DNA of 10,266 nt from Candidatus Adiutrix sp. (GTDB lineage: Bacteria > Desulfobacterota > Desulfarculia > Adiutricales > Adiutricaceae): positions 1 to 10,266 of the forward strand of contig JAISRV010000092.1 in assembly GCA_031273445.1 (NCBI GenBank). Reading direction: 5' to 3'. The notes under the pieces are model-generated. The model searched no databases, was not told the DNA's origin, and saw only the letters and a list, made by a program, of their open reading frames with translations. Shown piece by piece: positions 1 to 6,285 of the stretch (its first letter is position 1; each line of letters opens with the position of its first letter). The position numbers were made by a program, and so were the translations under genes.

Positions 1-11
1 CACGTGAAACA
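1..11. promoter_or_regulatory. parS: parS centromere site, cut by the window edge
   Basis: The first 11 bases, CACGTGAAACA, equal the last 11 of the well-known 16-bp ParB-binding palindrome TGTTTCACGTGAAACA. The missing five bases would lie just left of the window. It sits about 70 bp upstream of parA, a usual place for parS. The match over the visible part is exact, and the context (parAB directly downstream) makes chance unlikely. Only the left edge prevents full confirmation. Confidence 0.8.
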
Positions 12-83
12 TTCTCCCTGATAGCTATGGCAATATTAAAAAAAATATGCTAAAATAAAAATCATTTCTCAAAAGGGCTGAAT

Positions 84-878
84 ATGCCGGAAATTATCGC
101 TATTGTAAACCAAAAAGGCGGCGTAGGCAAGACGACCACTGCGATAAATATCGCCGCCTGCCTAGCCGCGCTAAATAAAAAAACCCTGTTGATCGACGCT
201 GACCCGCAGGGCAACAGCACCAGCGGTTTAGGCATAAGTAAGCATAACCTAAAAGAAAGTTTTTATGATTTCCTGATTGATGAAACGCCTTTGACCGAAA
301 TAGTAATGGAAACCTCGACGCCTGACCTTTATATCCTGCCTTCCAACCGTGATTCGTTGAGCCTGGGCCGGGACCTGATGAGCACTGAAGGGCGCGAAGT
401 TCAAATGCGCAAAATACTGGGCCGTCAACTGGAAAAATCGCCTTATGAATTTGTGCTCATAGACTCGCCGCCCAACCTGGAGATATTATCCATCAACATC
501 ATGGCCGCCGCAAAACGTCTCATTATTCCCACTCAACCTGAATATTATGGTCTGGAAGGCTTGGCCGATCTTATTGAAACCTATAAACGCATTCGCGAAA
601 CGCTCAACCCGGGGCTTTCCATTCTGGGCGTCTTGATTACCATGCATATAGCCACCAATAACCTTTCCAAAGAAGTGACCCAGAACCTGCGCGAAAATAT
701 GGGCGGCCTCATCTTCGAAACGGTCATACCCCGCAATGTCAGGTTGGCCGAGGCCCCCAGTTATTGTCAACCTATAATTGCCTATGACCCTAAATCCAGC
801 GGCTCGCTCAGCTACCAGGCCGTCACTATGGAAATACTGGCCCGAACCAGCCAAAACCAAACTTCAAGCGAGATATAA
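84..878 (+). CDS. parA: ParA/Soj chromosome-partitioning ATPase
   Basis: A 264-residue ParA/Soj ATPase. In this family ATP-bound dimers coat the nucleoid, and ParB bound at parS stimulates hydrolysis, moving newly copied origins apart. Seen here: the deviant Walker A motif KGGVGKTT at residues 11-18 with its signature lysine, the Walker A' segment DADPQGN at 38-44, and the Walker B aspartate in VLIDSPPN (D127). Length is normal for a chromosomal Soj-type protein without an N-terminal DNA-binding extension. The ATG at 84 follows an AAAAGGG ribosome site at 71-77 with six bases of spacing. A possible -10 box, TAAAAT, lies at 51-56 but has no good -35 partner. parB starts four bases after the stop, so the two form an operon, and a parS sequence lies just upstream. 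Confidence 0.96.
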   Translation: MPEIIAIVNQKGGVGKTTTAINIAACLAALNKKTLLIDADPQGNSTSGLGISKHNLKESFYDFLIDETPLTEIVMETSTPDLYILPSNRDSLSLGRDLMSTEGREVQMRKILGRQLEKSPYEFVLIDSPPNLEILSINIMAAAKRLIIPTQPEYYGLEGLADLIETYKRIRETLNPGLSILGVLITMHIATNNLSKEVTQNLRENMGGLIFETVIPRNVRLAEAPSYCQPIIAYDPKSSGSLSYQAVTMEILARTSQNQTSSEI

Positions 879-882
879 ACCC

Positions 883-1803
883 ATGAACAAGCCAAACCGT
901 CTGGGGAGAGGCCTGGAATCGCTTCTCCCTGAGAAGGCCAAGGATAAAACATTGCCTTCAGCTAATGAAGCTGACAGTGAAGACGAATTGAAAAAAAACA
1001 GACCTGGCCAGCCGCTGATGGTCAAAATTGATTCTTTGACCATGAACCCGAATCAGCCGCGGCGGCATTTTAATGAAAAAGAACTGATCTCTTTAAGCCA
1101 ATCAATCAAAGCCCGAGGCATAATTGAACCGCTGGTGGCCCGTGAAGTCGGTGATGATAAATATGAAATTATCGCCGGGGAAAGGCGCTTAAGAGCGGCC
1201 AAATTAGCTAATCTGCAAGAAGTTCCTGTAATAATTAGAGAATTATCAAATGACCCTTCTGAAAGTCTCATCCTGGCCCTCATAGAAAACCTGTGCCGGG
1301 AAGACCTGAATCCTATTGAAGAAGCCGAATCTTTCCATAAACTGGAAAAAGAATTCGGCAAGACCCATCAGGAGATAGCCAACCTCTCCGGCCGTGAACG
1401 CCCTACGGTGACCAATTCAGTGCGCCTTTTAAAATTGCCGGAATTCATACAGGACGACGTCCGCTTCAAGCGCCTTTCGGCCGGCCACGCCAGAACCCTG
1501 TTGGCTTTAAACGACGCCTCGCTTCTGCCCGCCATCAGAACAGAGATCCTCGCCAAAAATATGACGGTGCGTCAAACGGAAGCGCTGATAAAAAAAATAA
1601 ATAAAAAGCCTAAAGCCGCCGCCGCCGCCAATATTGAGGAAGAAGCTTACTTCGAAGCTCTGGCCAAATCTTTCACCAATAAACTTAACGGTTTGAAGGT
1701 AAAAATCAGTCATTCGGCGGCGACTAAAAAAATGGAAATATTTTACAATAATAACGAAGATCTTGAATACCTTATGAAAAAGATAGGCGTGGAGTCGGTT
1801 TGA
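883..1803 (+). CDS. parB: ParB/Spo0J centromere-binding CTPase
   Basis: A 306-residue ParB. The family loads at parS as a CTP-dependent sliding clamp and activates ParA. Domains in order: a basic N-terminal segment RLGRGLESLLP at 6-16 that fits the ParA-contacting peptide; the ParB/Srx domain with NPNQPRRHF near 55-63, the CTP-binding arginine motif GERRLRA at 99-105 and ENLCREDLNP at 135-144; a helix-turn-helix at about 160-185; and a C-terminal dimerisation region at about 255-306. The second motif has Cys where Gln is common. The reading frame stays open upstream to 778 inside parA, but ATG 883 is chosen because homology begins there and it is four bases past the parA stop. A weak ribosome site suggests translation coupled to parA. 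Confidence 0.95.
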   Translation: MNKPNRLGRGLESLLPEKAKDKTLPSANEADSEDELKKNRPGQPLMVKIDSLTMNPNQPRRHFNEKELISLSQSIKARGIIEPLVAREVGDDKYEIIAGERRLRAAKLANLQEVPVIIRELSNDPSESLILALIENLCREDLNPIEEAESFHKLEKEFGKTHQEIANLSGRERPTVTNSVRLLKLPEFIQDDVRFKRLSAGHARTLLALNDASLLPAIRTEILAKNMTVRQTEALIKKINKKPKAAAAANIEEEAYFEALAKSFTNKLNGLKVKISHSAATKKMEIFYNNNEDLEYLMKKIGVESV

Positions 1804-2126
1804 GTCTTAGATCTTCTGCTTGGCCAGTTACTTCCAGCCAAACAGAAGGCCAACTTCAACCTGTAAAGAGCCTGAGCTAAAATTTGTTTGAAAGCGTTTC
1901 CGCCTCCTGGCTCTTCTCTTATTTCCTTATTATATTTTTAAAAATAATAAACAATAATAAGAGTTCAAAAATTGTTTAATCAGATATAATATTTAATTAT
2001 ATAAAATAGTTAAATTATACAAACAGTCGAGGTCGTTTGAAGGTTATGCACAAGGCTCAAGGTCGGCCTGTTTAATTCATATAGTTTTAAACACTTTTAA
2101 ACAAGCTCCTGAACACGATCTAACCA
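1804..2126. other. gene-free AT-rich gap, candidate replication-origin DNA
   Basis: No gene is seen here. From about 1919 to 2025 the DNA is almost entirely A and T, with nested palindromic stretches such as CTTATTAT (1926-1933) against ATAATAAG (1954-1961). TTATGCACA at 2044-2052 matches the DnaA-box consensus TTATNCACA. TTATACAAA at 2015-2023 differs from it by one base. TTTTAAACA occurs twice with a 10-base period (2085-2093, 2095-2103). An AT-rich unwinding region beside DnaA boxes and next to parAB/parS fits an origin, but only one box is exact, so this is a weak inference. Confidence 0.25.
1813..1848 (+). terminator. stem-loop after parB, possible terminator
   Basis: CTTCTGCTTGGC at 1813-1824 can pair with GCCAAACAGAAG at 1837-1848 (11 of 12 pairs, 12-base loop), ten bases after the parB stop. 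There is no T-run downstream on the plus strand, so it is not a classic intrinsic terminator. It could still protect the 3' end of the parAB transcript. Confidence 0.35.
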
Positions 2127-2432
2127 CCAGGGCTCCGCCCTGGACCCCGGATGCTCCGCATCCGATCCGCAGGGGGTTGGTCGGCGGGCGGGTTTTGGTC
2201 GGCCGGGGCGGGCAGCCCCGCCGGGCGACCAGGCCGCAGGGCAATGTGAAAAAAAGAGGGCGGCCATACAGGGCCGCCCCTGCAGGAAAAAAGGCGGCCA
2301 ACCGCTTCGGCCAACCAATAACCGCCCGCGGCCAATATGGGGAAAAAACCCCGCCCGCCGCCGCTTGTCTGAGCCGCAGGCGAGTTGCGGCGGCGGTTGC
2401 GCATAACCGGGGTCCAGGGGCGGAGCCCCTGG
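2127..2432. repeat. GC-rich hairpin block bounded by inverted repeats
   Basis: The left end reads CCAGGGCTCCGCCCTGG followed by ACCCCGG (2127-2150). The reverse complement of 2407-2432 gives the same sequence with one extra base in each arm. Each end is itself a hairpin: CCAGGGC/GCCCTGG with a TCC loop at 2127-2143, and CCAGGGGC/GCCCCTGG with a GGA loop at 2414-2432. Inside are further perfect hairpins: GGATGC/GCATCC (2149-2163), CGGGGC/GCCCCG (2204-2220) and GGGCGGCC/GGCCGCCC (2258-2279). Reading frames through the block are low-complexity Pro/Arg/Gly strings in several frames and are not genes. It may be a small non-autonomous mobile element or a clustered intergenic repeat. Confidence 0.6.
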
Positions 2433-2558
2433 CGCGGGTGGGTCCAGGGCAGGGCCGCGTAGGCCCTCCCCCCGCGGCGGACGTTCCGCTGGCGGGGTGC
2501 GGGGCAGTGCCCCGCAATGACCGGCCAAAACCGACCCGGCTACAAAAAAAATGAAAAA
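2433..2558. repeat. further GC-rich hairpins, no gene
   Basis: This stretch continues the hairpin-rich region. AGGGCC/GGCCCT flank GCGTA near 2451-2466. CCCCGC and GCGGGG enclose an inner GCGGA/TCCGC near 2470-2497. GCGGGGC/GCCCCGC with an AGT loop lies at 2499-2515. An A-run follows at about 2543-2551. No coding signal is visible. Confidence 0.5.
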
Positions 2559-2687
2559 GTCGACCGGATAGGGCCGACGGAGCGAAGCGTCTGGTTGAGA
2601 GGCGACAAACTGAGTCGCCAGGCAAAAATCGCATTTTTTGCCTGGCTACGATAACCCCCGACAAGGGTATGAAACAAATTATTAAAA
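2559..2687. repeat. structured intergenic repeat, locus 1 copy 1
   Basis: First of four recognisable copies of a repeat of about 130 bp. Hairpin A pairs GTCGACC (2559-2565) with GGCCGAC (2572-2578), with one mismatch and a GGATAG loop. The linker GGAGCGAAGCG...CTGGTTGAGAGG follows, with its own perfect GGCGAC/GTCGCC hairpin (2601-2619). Hairpin B pairs 2617-2628 with 2635-2646 (12 perfect pairs, GCCAGGCAAAAA, six-base loop). The last 71 bases (2617-2687) are identical to 2752-2822. Confidence 0.85.
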
Positions 2688-2692
2688 GGCGT

Positions 2693-2822
2693 GTCGGCCG
2701 GATAGGGCCGACGGAGCGAAGCGACTGTTGGAGAGGCCGATAAACTAGCTCGCCAGGCAAAAATCGCATTTTTTGCCTGGCTACGATAACCCCCGACAAG
2801 GGTATGAAACAAATTATTAAAA
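2693..2822. repeat. structured intergenic repeat, locus 1 copy 2
   Basis: Second tandem copy, about 134-135 bases after the first in the same orientation. Hairpin A is perfect here: GTCGGCC (2693-2699) with GGCCGAC (2706-2712). Hairpin B pairs 2752-2763 with 2770-2781. Its identity with copy 1 runs to base 2822, the A of the likely ATG of the next gene, so the repeat ends exactly at the coding sequence and contains an in-frame upstream ATG at 2804. Confidence 0.85.
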
Positions 2823-3841
2823 TGAATAGACTATATCCTTTTTCGGCCCTGGTCGGGCAGGAGAAAATGAAGCTGGCTCTCATTTTGGCGGTGATTAATC
2901 CGGCTTTGGGCGGAGTCTTGATCAGAGGCGAGAAAGGCACGGCCAAGTCAACGGCGGTAAGGGCCCTGGCCGCTCTTTTGCCGGAACAGCGGGTCACGGC
3001 TGATTGCCTTTTCGGCTGTGATCCCGACCGACCTGAAGAGTGGTGCGACGAATGCCGGCGGAAGGCTGAAATAAAACTGAGAACCAGAAAGCGGCCCCTG
3101 GTGGAACTGCCCATAGGCGCAACCGAAGACCGTCTTTTGGGCAGCATCAATCTTGAAGAGGCCATCACCAGAGGCGAGAGCAAGTTTGAGCCCGGTCTTC
3201 TGGCCGAAGCCAACCGCGGTCTTCTTTATGTCGATGAAGTCAACCTTTTGGACGACCATCTGGTGGATTCTTTGCTTGACGCCGCGGCTATGGGCCGGAA
3301 TATCGTTGAGCGTGAAGGCGTTTCCATCACTCATCCGGCCAGGTTCACCCTGATAGGCACCATGAATCCGGAAGAGGGGGAACTCAGGCCCCAACTTTTG
3401 GACCGCTTCGGCCTGTGCGTCGAGGTCAAAGGCTTGGAAGATCAGCGGAAACGGCAGGAAGTGGTCAGGCGGCGTCTGGAATTCGAAAGCGGCCCGGAAG
3501 CCTTCATTTCCGGTTTCAAAGCGGCGGAGGATAATTTAGGCGGCCATATAGAAAAAGCCGCCGCTTTGCTGCCGTCTATGACTCTCTCTGACGAAGCTTT
3601 AAATTACGCGGTTGAAATATGCTTGGCTCTGGGCGTCGACGGCCATCGCGGCGACTTGACGGTCATAAAAACAGCGCTGACCCTGGCGGCCTGGAAAGAA
3701 AAAAACGGTCCTGACGCCTCTGACGTCCTGGAAGCGGCTGAATTGGCCTTGCCCCACAGAATGCGCCGCCGGCCTTTTCAAGACGTCGACTTTGACGTCA
3801 GGGGGCGTCTTGACGAAGGCCGGTCGGCGGCTAAATATTGA
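2822..3841 (+). CDS. Magnesium/cobalt-chelatase-type AAA+ ATPase (ChlI/BchI family)
   Basis: A 339-residue AAA+ ATPase of the BchI/ChlI family. These form the motor ring that, with a D subunit (vWA domain) and a large H/CobN subunit, drives insertion of Mg or Co into a tetrapyrrole. Seen (numbered from the ATG at 2822): Walker A GEKGTAKS at 36-43, a Cys cluster C-x3-C-x8-C-x2-C at 62-78, Walker B LLYVDE at 134-139, sensor region IGTMNPEE at 178-185, arginine-finger region RPQLLDRFGL at 189-198, and the family-typical ending LPHRMRRRPF. The length is that of a stand-alone I subunit; no vWA half is fused or adjacent. An alternative ATG at 2804 adds MKQIIK but lies within the repeat. Homology starts at YPFSALVGQ, so 2822 is preferred. 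Neither start has a well-spaced ribosome site. Cobalamin synthesis is more likely than chlorophyll, but no partner gene is present to settle it. Confidence 0.88.
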   Translation: MNRLYPFSALVGQEKMKLALILAVINPALGGVLIRGEKGTAKSTAVRALAALLPEQRVTADCLFGCDPDRPEEWCDECRRKAEIKLRTRKRPLVELPIGATEDRLLGSINLEEAITRGESKFEPGLLAEANRGLLYVDEVNLLDDHLVDSLLDAAAMGRNIVEREGVSITHPARFTLIGTMNPEEGELRPQLLDRFGLCVEVKGLEDQRKRQEVVRRRLEFESGPEAFISGFKAAEDNLGGHIEKAAALLPSMTLSDEALNYAVEICLALGVDGHRGDLTVIKTALTLAAWKEKNGPDASDVLEAAELALPHRMRRRPFQDVDFDVRGRLDEGRSAAKY

Positions 3842-3884
3842 CTTGTCGAATAAACAGCGTGATTTCGTCAAAGCCGCGGTCACA
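3839..3884 (+). repeat. stop-codon-anchored repeat, copy 1
   Basis: Starting at the TGA of the chelatase ATPase gene, TGACTTGTCGAATAAA matches 15 of 16 bases with 8262-8277, which starts at the TGA of the pentapeptide gene. Similarity continues with GATTTC and GCCGCGG in the same order. The coding sequences before the two stops are not alike. Confidence 0.5.
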
Positions 3885-4079
3885 AAATTTTGTCGCCGAG
3901 GCGTTGCCGAGTTAGCTTTAGCCCTGCTTTGAGGGCCGTAATTAATCGCACTCTCCAGTAGGCTCCGGTCAGTCCGGGCCGATTGTTTAAACCGCCGGGC
4001 CCGCTGGTTCGGCTTTAGGCCGGGCGCGCCGTTCGGTTAGCCGTTTTTGTCGTCGCGCCGCAGGCGAAGAGGTATTATT
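3842..4079. other. intergenic gap with small palindromes
   Basis: No gene is seen. It contains the 12-base palindrome ACAAAATTTTGT at 3882-3893 and an inverted repeat CGGGCC (3975-3980) / GGCCCG (3998-4003) enclosing GTTTAAAC. No promoter or terminator is convincing. Confidence 0.4.
4066..4072 (+). promoter_or_regulatory. ribosome binding site that sets a TTG start
   Basis: GAAGAGG at 4066-4072, seven bases before TTG 4080. It selects this TTG over an in-frame TTG at 4047, which would add an Arg-rich leader (SSRRRRRG) outside the family homology. Confidence 0.65.
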
Positions 4080-5408
4080 TTGGTAGAGATAGCGCCTTTC
4101 AAGGGAGTCACTTACAGCCGCGGGGAGATAAAAGACCATGGCGGTCTTCTGGTGGCCCCTCCATACGATGTCTTAAACGATCAGGAGCGCCGGGATTGCC
4201 TTGATCTTCATCCCCATAATGTTTTGCATCTGGATTACGGCCGTGTCTATGACGGCGATTCGGAAAAATACGCCTGGCATCAAAGGTCTGGGGAGATGCT
4301 GAAACAATGGCTGGCCGACGGGACCCTGACCCGCCTGGACGAACCGGCGATTTTTCACATGGAAACGGAATGCCCGAACCCTTTGACCGGCCGTCGCATA
4401 GTCCGCCGCGGCTTTGTCTGCTTGATGAAACTTGAAGAGTTTGGCCCGGAATCGCAGGTGCGGCCGCATGAAAAGACTTTCAGTTGTCATAAACGGGAAC
4501 GACTTAGCCTGATGAAAAACACCAGGGCCAATTTAAGTCAGGTTTTCGGTTTTTTTCCGGATGAAGACCGCAAAGCCCTGTCGCTTATGAAGGAAGCGGT
4601 GGACGGCAAGATTTCGGATATGAATTTCAAGGACTATCGCGGCTTTACCCACCGGGTCTGGATAGATCGCCGGACGGAGTTGAACGCGGCCATGCGCGTC
4701 TGTCTGAAAGATCGCAAAGTCTACATCGCCGATGGGCATCACCGCTATGAAACGGCTTTGGACTATCGACGGTTCGTCGTTGAGCGCGACGGCGACCAGG
4801 CTGACCCGGCCGTCGATTACGTGATGATCTACCTATGCCCCATGAGCGATCCCGGTCTGGTTATTCTGCCGACGCATCGCCTCTTGAGCGCTCACGGTCT
4901 GAAGTCGCGGGAAATAATAGGCCGGCTGGAAAGGTTCTTCAAAATCAAAGGCAAGCCTTTTGCCGACAATGAAGCGGAAGTCAGAGACAGATTCCTGTCC
5001 AAGCTGAAAAAGCAAAAAAACAGTTTTGGACTCTATCTGGCTGACGAAAAATCATATTTCCTGCTGAAGCTTTTAGAGTCGGCCCGTGACGAAGAAGCTC
5101 TGGCCCGCGAACCGAAGGAATTGGCCGCCCTGGATACGGTTATTTTGAGCAATCTTGTTTTTATGGAAGCCCTGGGCCTGACCGAGGAAGATTTAGACAA
5201 CCCGGAAGTAATCTCTTATGTTTCCAACCTGTCCAGGGCTCTGGAACTGGTCAGGGACAAAAAACAGGCCTCCGCCTTTATCCTGAACCCAGCCACAGTT
5301 GAAGACATTCTGCGCGTGACTGAGAAAGGTTTGACCATGCCGCGCAAATCAACCTATTTCTATCCCAAAGTCACCACCGGCCTGGTCATAAACCTATTGG
5401 AACCATAA
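4080..5408 (+). CDS. DUF1015 family protein
   Basis: A 442-residue protein of the DUF1015 family (Pfam PF06245), cytoplasmic and of no firmly established function that I can state. Family landmarks seen (from the TTG at 4080): IAPFKGV at 4-10, APPYDV at 26-31, PHEKTF at 129-134 followed by the Lys/Arg-rich HKRERLSLMKNTRANL, the strongly conserved DGHHRYETA at 218-226, and the C-terminal MPRKSTYFYPKVTTGL. Length is normal and nothing is broken. DGHHR resembles the DGxHR-type motif of ParB/sulfiredoxin-fold enzymes, including serine kinases, so a small-molecule kinase or nucleotide-using role is conceivable; this is inference only. No promoter is evident in the gap upstream. Downstream lies a 55-bp repeat. 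Confidence 0.9.
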   Translation: MVEIAPFKGVTYSRGEIKDHGGLLVAPPYDVLNDQERRDCLDLHPHNVLHLDYGRVYDGDSEKYAWHQRSGEMLKQWLADGTLTRLDEPAIFHMETECPNPLTGRRIVRRGFVCLMKLEEFGPESQVRPHEKTFSCHKRERLSLMKNTRANLSQVFGFFPDEDRKALSLMKEAVDGKISDMNFKDYRGFTHRVWIDRRTELNAAMRVCLKDRKVYIADGHHRYETALDYRRFVVERDGDQADPAVDYVMIYLCPMSDPGLVILPTHRLLSAHGLKSREIIGRLERFFKIKGKPFADNEAEVRDRFLSKLKKQKNSFGLYLADEKSYFLLKLLESARDEEALAREPKELAALDTVILSNLVFMEALGLTEEDLDNPEVISYVSNLSRALELVRDKKQASAFILNPATVEDILRVTEKGLTMPRKSTYFYPKVTTGLVINLLEP

Positions 5409-5414
5409 TTTTTG

Positions 5415-5469
5415 TTTTTTGTTTCATCGCTCATTTGTTCCGTTCGTTAGGCCCCGCCATTTAAGGGGC
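5415..5469 (+). repeat. 55-bp direct repeat, left copy
   Basis: Matches 6405-6459 at 51 of 55 positions, same orientation, 990 bases apart. It begins with one 19-bp unit of the tandem array found upstream of the exported-protein gene (TTTTTTGTTTCATCGCTCA), then a unique part ending CGCCATTTAAGGGGC. The two copies bracket the minus-strand gene. It starts six bases after the DUF1015 gene's stop codon. Confidence 0.8.
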
Positions 5470-5489
5470 GTCAACGCCATTTAAGGGGC
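5455..5489 (+). repeat. tandem 15-mer pair
   Basis: CGCCATTTAAGGGGC occurs at 5455-5469 and again at 5475-5489 (20-base period). GCCCC (5451-5455) and GGGGC (5465-5469) can form a 5-bp stem. It lies just past the 3' end of the minus-strand gene but has no U-run, so it is a weak terminator candidate at best. Confidence 0.55.
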
Positions 5490-5508
5490 TAATAGTCGGC
5501 GGGTCCCG

Positions 5509-6222
5509 TCAGCGCCAGACCTTGCTCATTCTGTTGTACCAATCCAGATCGCTTTGACCGGCTTGATCGGCCCGGCCTGAAGAGCGCGGCTCGGAAGGGC
5601 TTTGTTTATTTTTTGGCGCCGTGTTTTTAGATTCGCTTCGTTCCTCCAGCCTGGTCTGGTCGTATTCGGTCTCAAAGCGTTCAAAGGGTCCGCCGACCTC
5701 GAAATAAGAAGCCGGCGCCTGGGAGTCCTCGAATATATTTCGGTCTGGAGAATCGCCGCTGTAGAAGGCGTCGTAATTATAATAGCCGTCATTATAATAA
5801 TAGTTGCAGCCGTAATTGGAATAGCAGTTGAGGTTTAAATTTCCGCCGCGCTCCGGGCGGCGCGGCGGACGGCGGCCAGGGCCGGCCGCCGCGCCCGGCG
5901 AAATGACGCGGTTGGGAATAATGCCGTATTGTAAGGGGTCAGTCGGCTTCATGCCGTAACTCAAAGTACTGTGGGTCAGCGGTTTGGGCTGGTTCTGCCA
6001 AGCCCGGCCCAGCCCGGGCCGTCGGTCATGGCGGTCCGGCCGCTCGCCGGGCCGGCCGGAGGGGCCGTGGTCCGGCCTGGCTTCAGGCGGAGTTGAAGGC
6101 GGGTCGACTCTCTGGCGCTGCTTCAAAAAGTCCTGAATCTGGGCCAAAGCCGGTCCGGCGGGGAGGGCCAGGGCGAAAAAGCAGAGGCAGCAGAGACACA
6201 GGAAAAATTTATGACGGGACAT
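5509..6222 (-). CDS. exported low-complexity Asn/Tyr-rich protein, unrecognised
   Basis: A 237-residue protein of unrecognised family. Residues 1-27 are a typical Sec signal peptide: basic start MSRHK, an unusually Cys-rich hydrophobic core (LCLCCLCFF) and likely signal peptidase I cleavage after ALA27. The Cys residues lie inside the core, so it is not a lipoprotein. The mature part is Pro/Arg/Gly-rich to about residue 125, then Asn/Tyr-rich at 128-156 with two Cys (C133, C139), then charged and Ser-rich, probably disordered, ending DLDWYNRMSKVWR. The start is firm: AGGGAGG at 6230-6236 on the minus strand lies seven bases before the ATG. It is the only gene here on the minus strand, has its own promoter with a tandem array behind it, and is bracketed by 55-bp direct repeats. 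A periplasmic or cell-surface role is inferred. Confidence 0.75.
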   Translation of the reverse strand: MSRHKFFLCLCCLCFFALALPAGPALAQIQDFLKQRQRVDPPSTPPEARPDHGPSGRPGERPDRHDRRPGLGRAWQNQPKPLTHSTLSYGMKPTDPLQYGIIPNRVISPGAAAGPGRRPPRRPERGGNLNLNCYSNYGCNYYYNDGYYNYDAFYSGDSPDRNIFEDSQAPASYFEVGGPFERFETEYDQTRLEERSESKNTAPKNKQSPSEPRSSGRADQAGQSDLDWYNRMSKVWR

Positions 6223-6255
6223 GGCGGGGCCTCCCTAAACGAAACTCATGGCCTG

Positions 6256-6285
6256 ATTATAACATCTTTTATTCATTTTTGTTTC
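6256..6285 (-). promoter_or_regulatory. extended -10 promoter of the exported-protein gene
   Basis: On the minus strand TGTTATAAT (6264 to 6256) is a perfect extended -10 motif (TGnTATAAT). An 18-base spacer leads to a poor -35, GAAACA (6285-6280), which is contributed by the first unit of the tandem array. A start near 6249 would give a leader of about 27 bases containing the ribosome site. Confidence 0.6.

Noticed and set aside
2177..2554. 125-codon plus-strand frame in the GC-rich block
   Set aside because: Several frames are open here because of composition. The peptide is low complexity, there is no ribosome site, and the DNA is packed with hairpins.
2617..2646. Hairpin B of the repeat as an intrinsic terminator
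   Set aside because: The A and T runs lie at the loop end of the stem and the GC pairs at the base, with no T-run after the 3' arm. That is the reverse of terminator layout.
2077..3213. 378-codon open frame on the minus strand
   Set aside because: It runs antisense to the clear chelatase ATPase gene and through both structured repeats and the GC-rich hairpins. Its translation repeats itself where the DNA repeats and is otherwise Pro/Arg/Gly low complexity.
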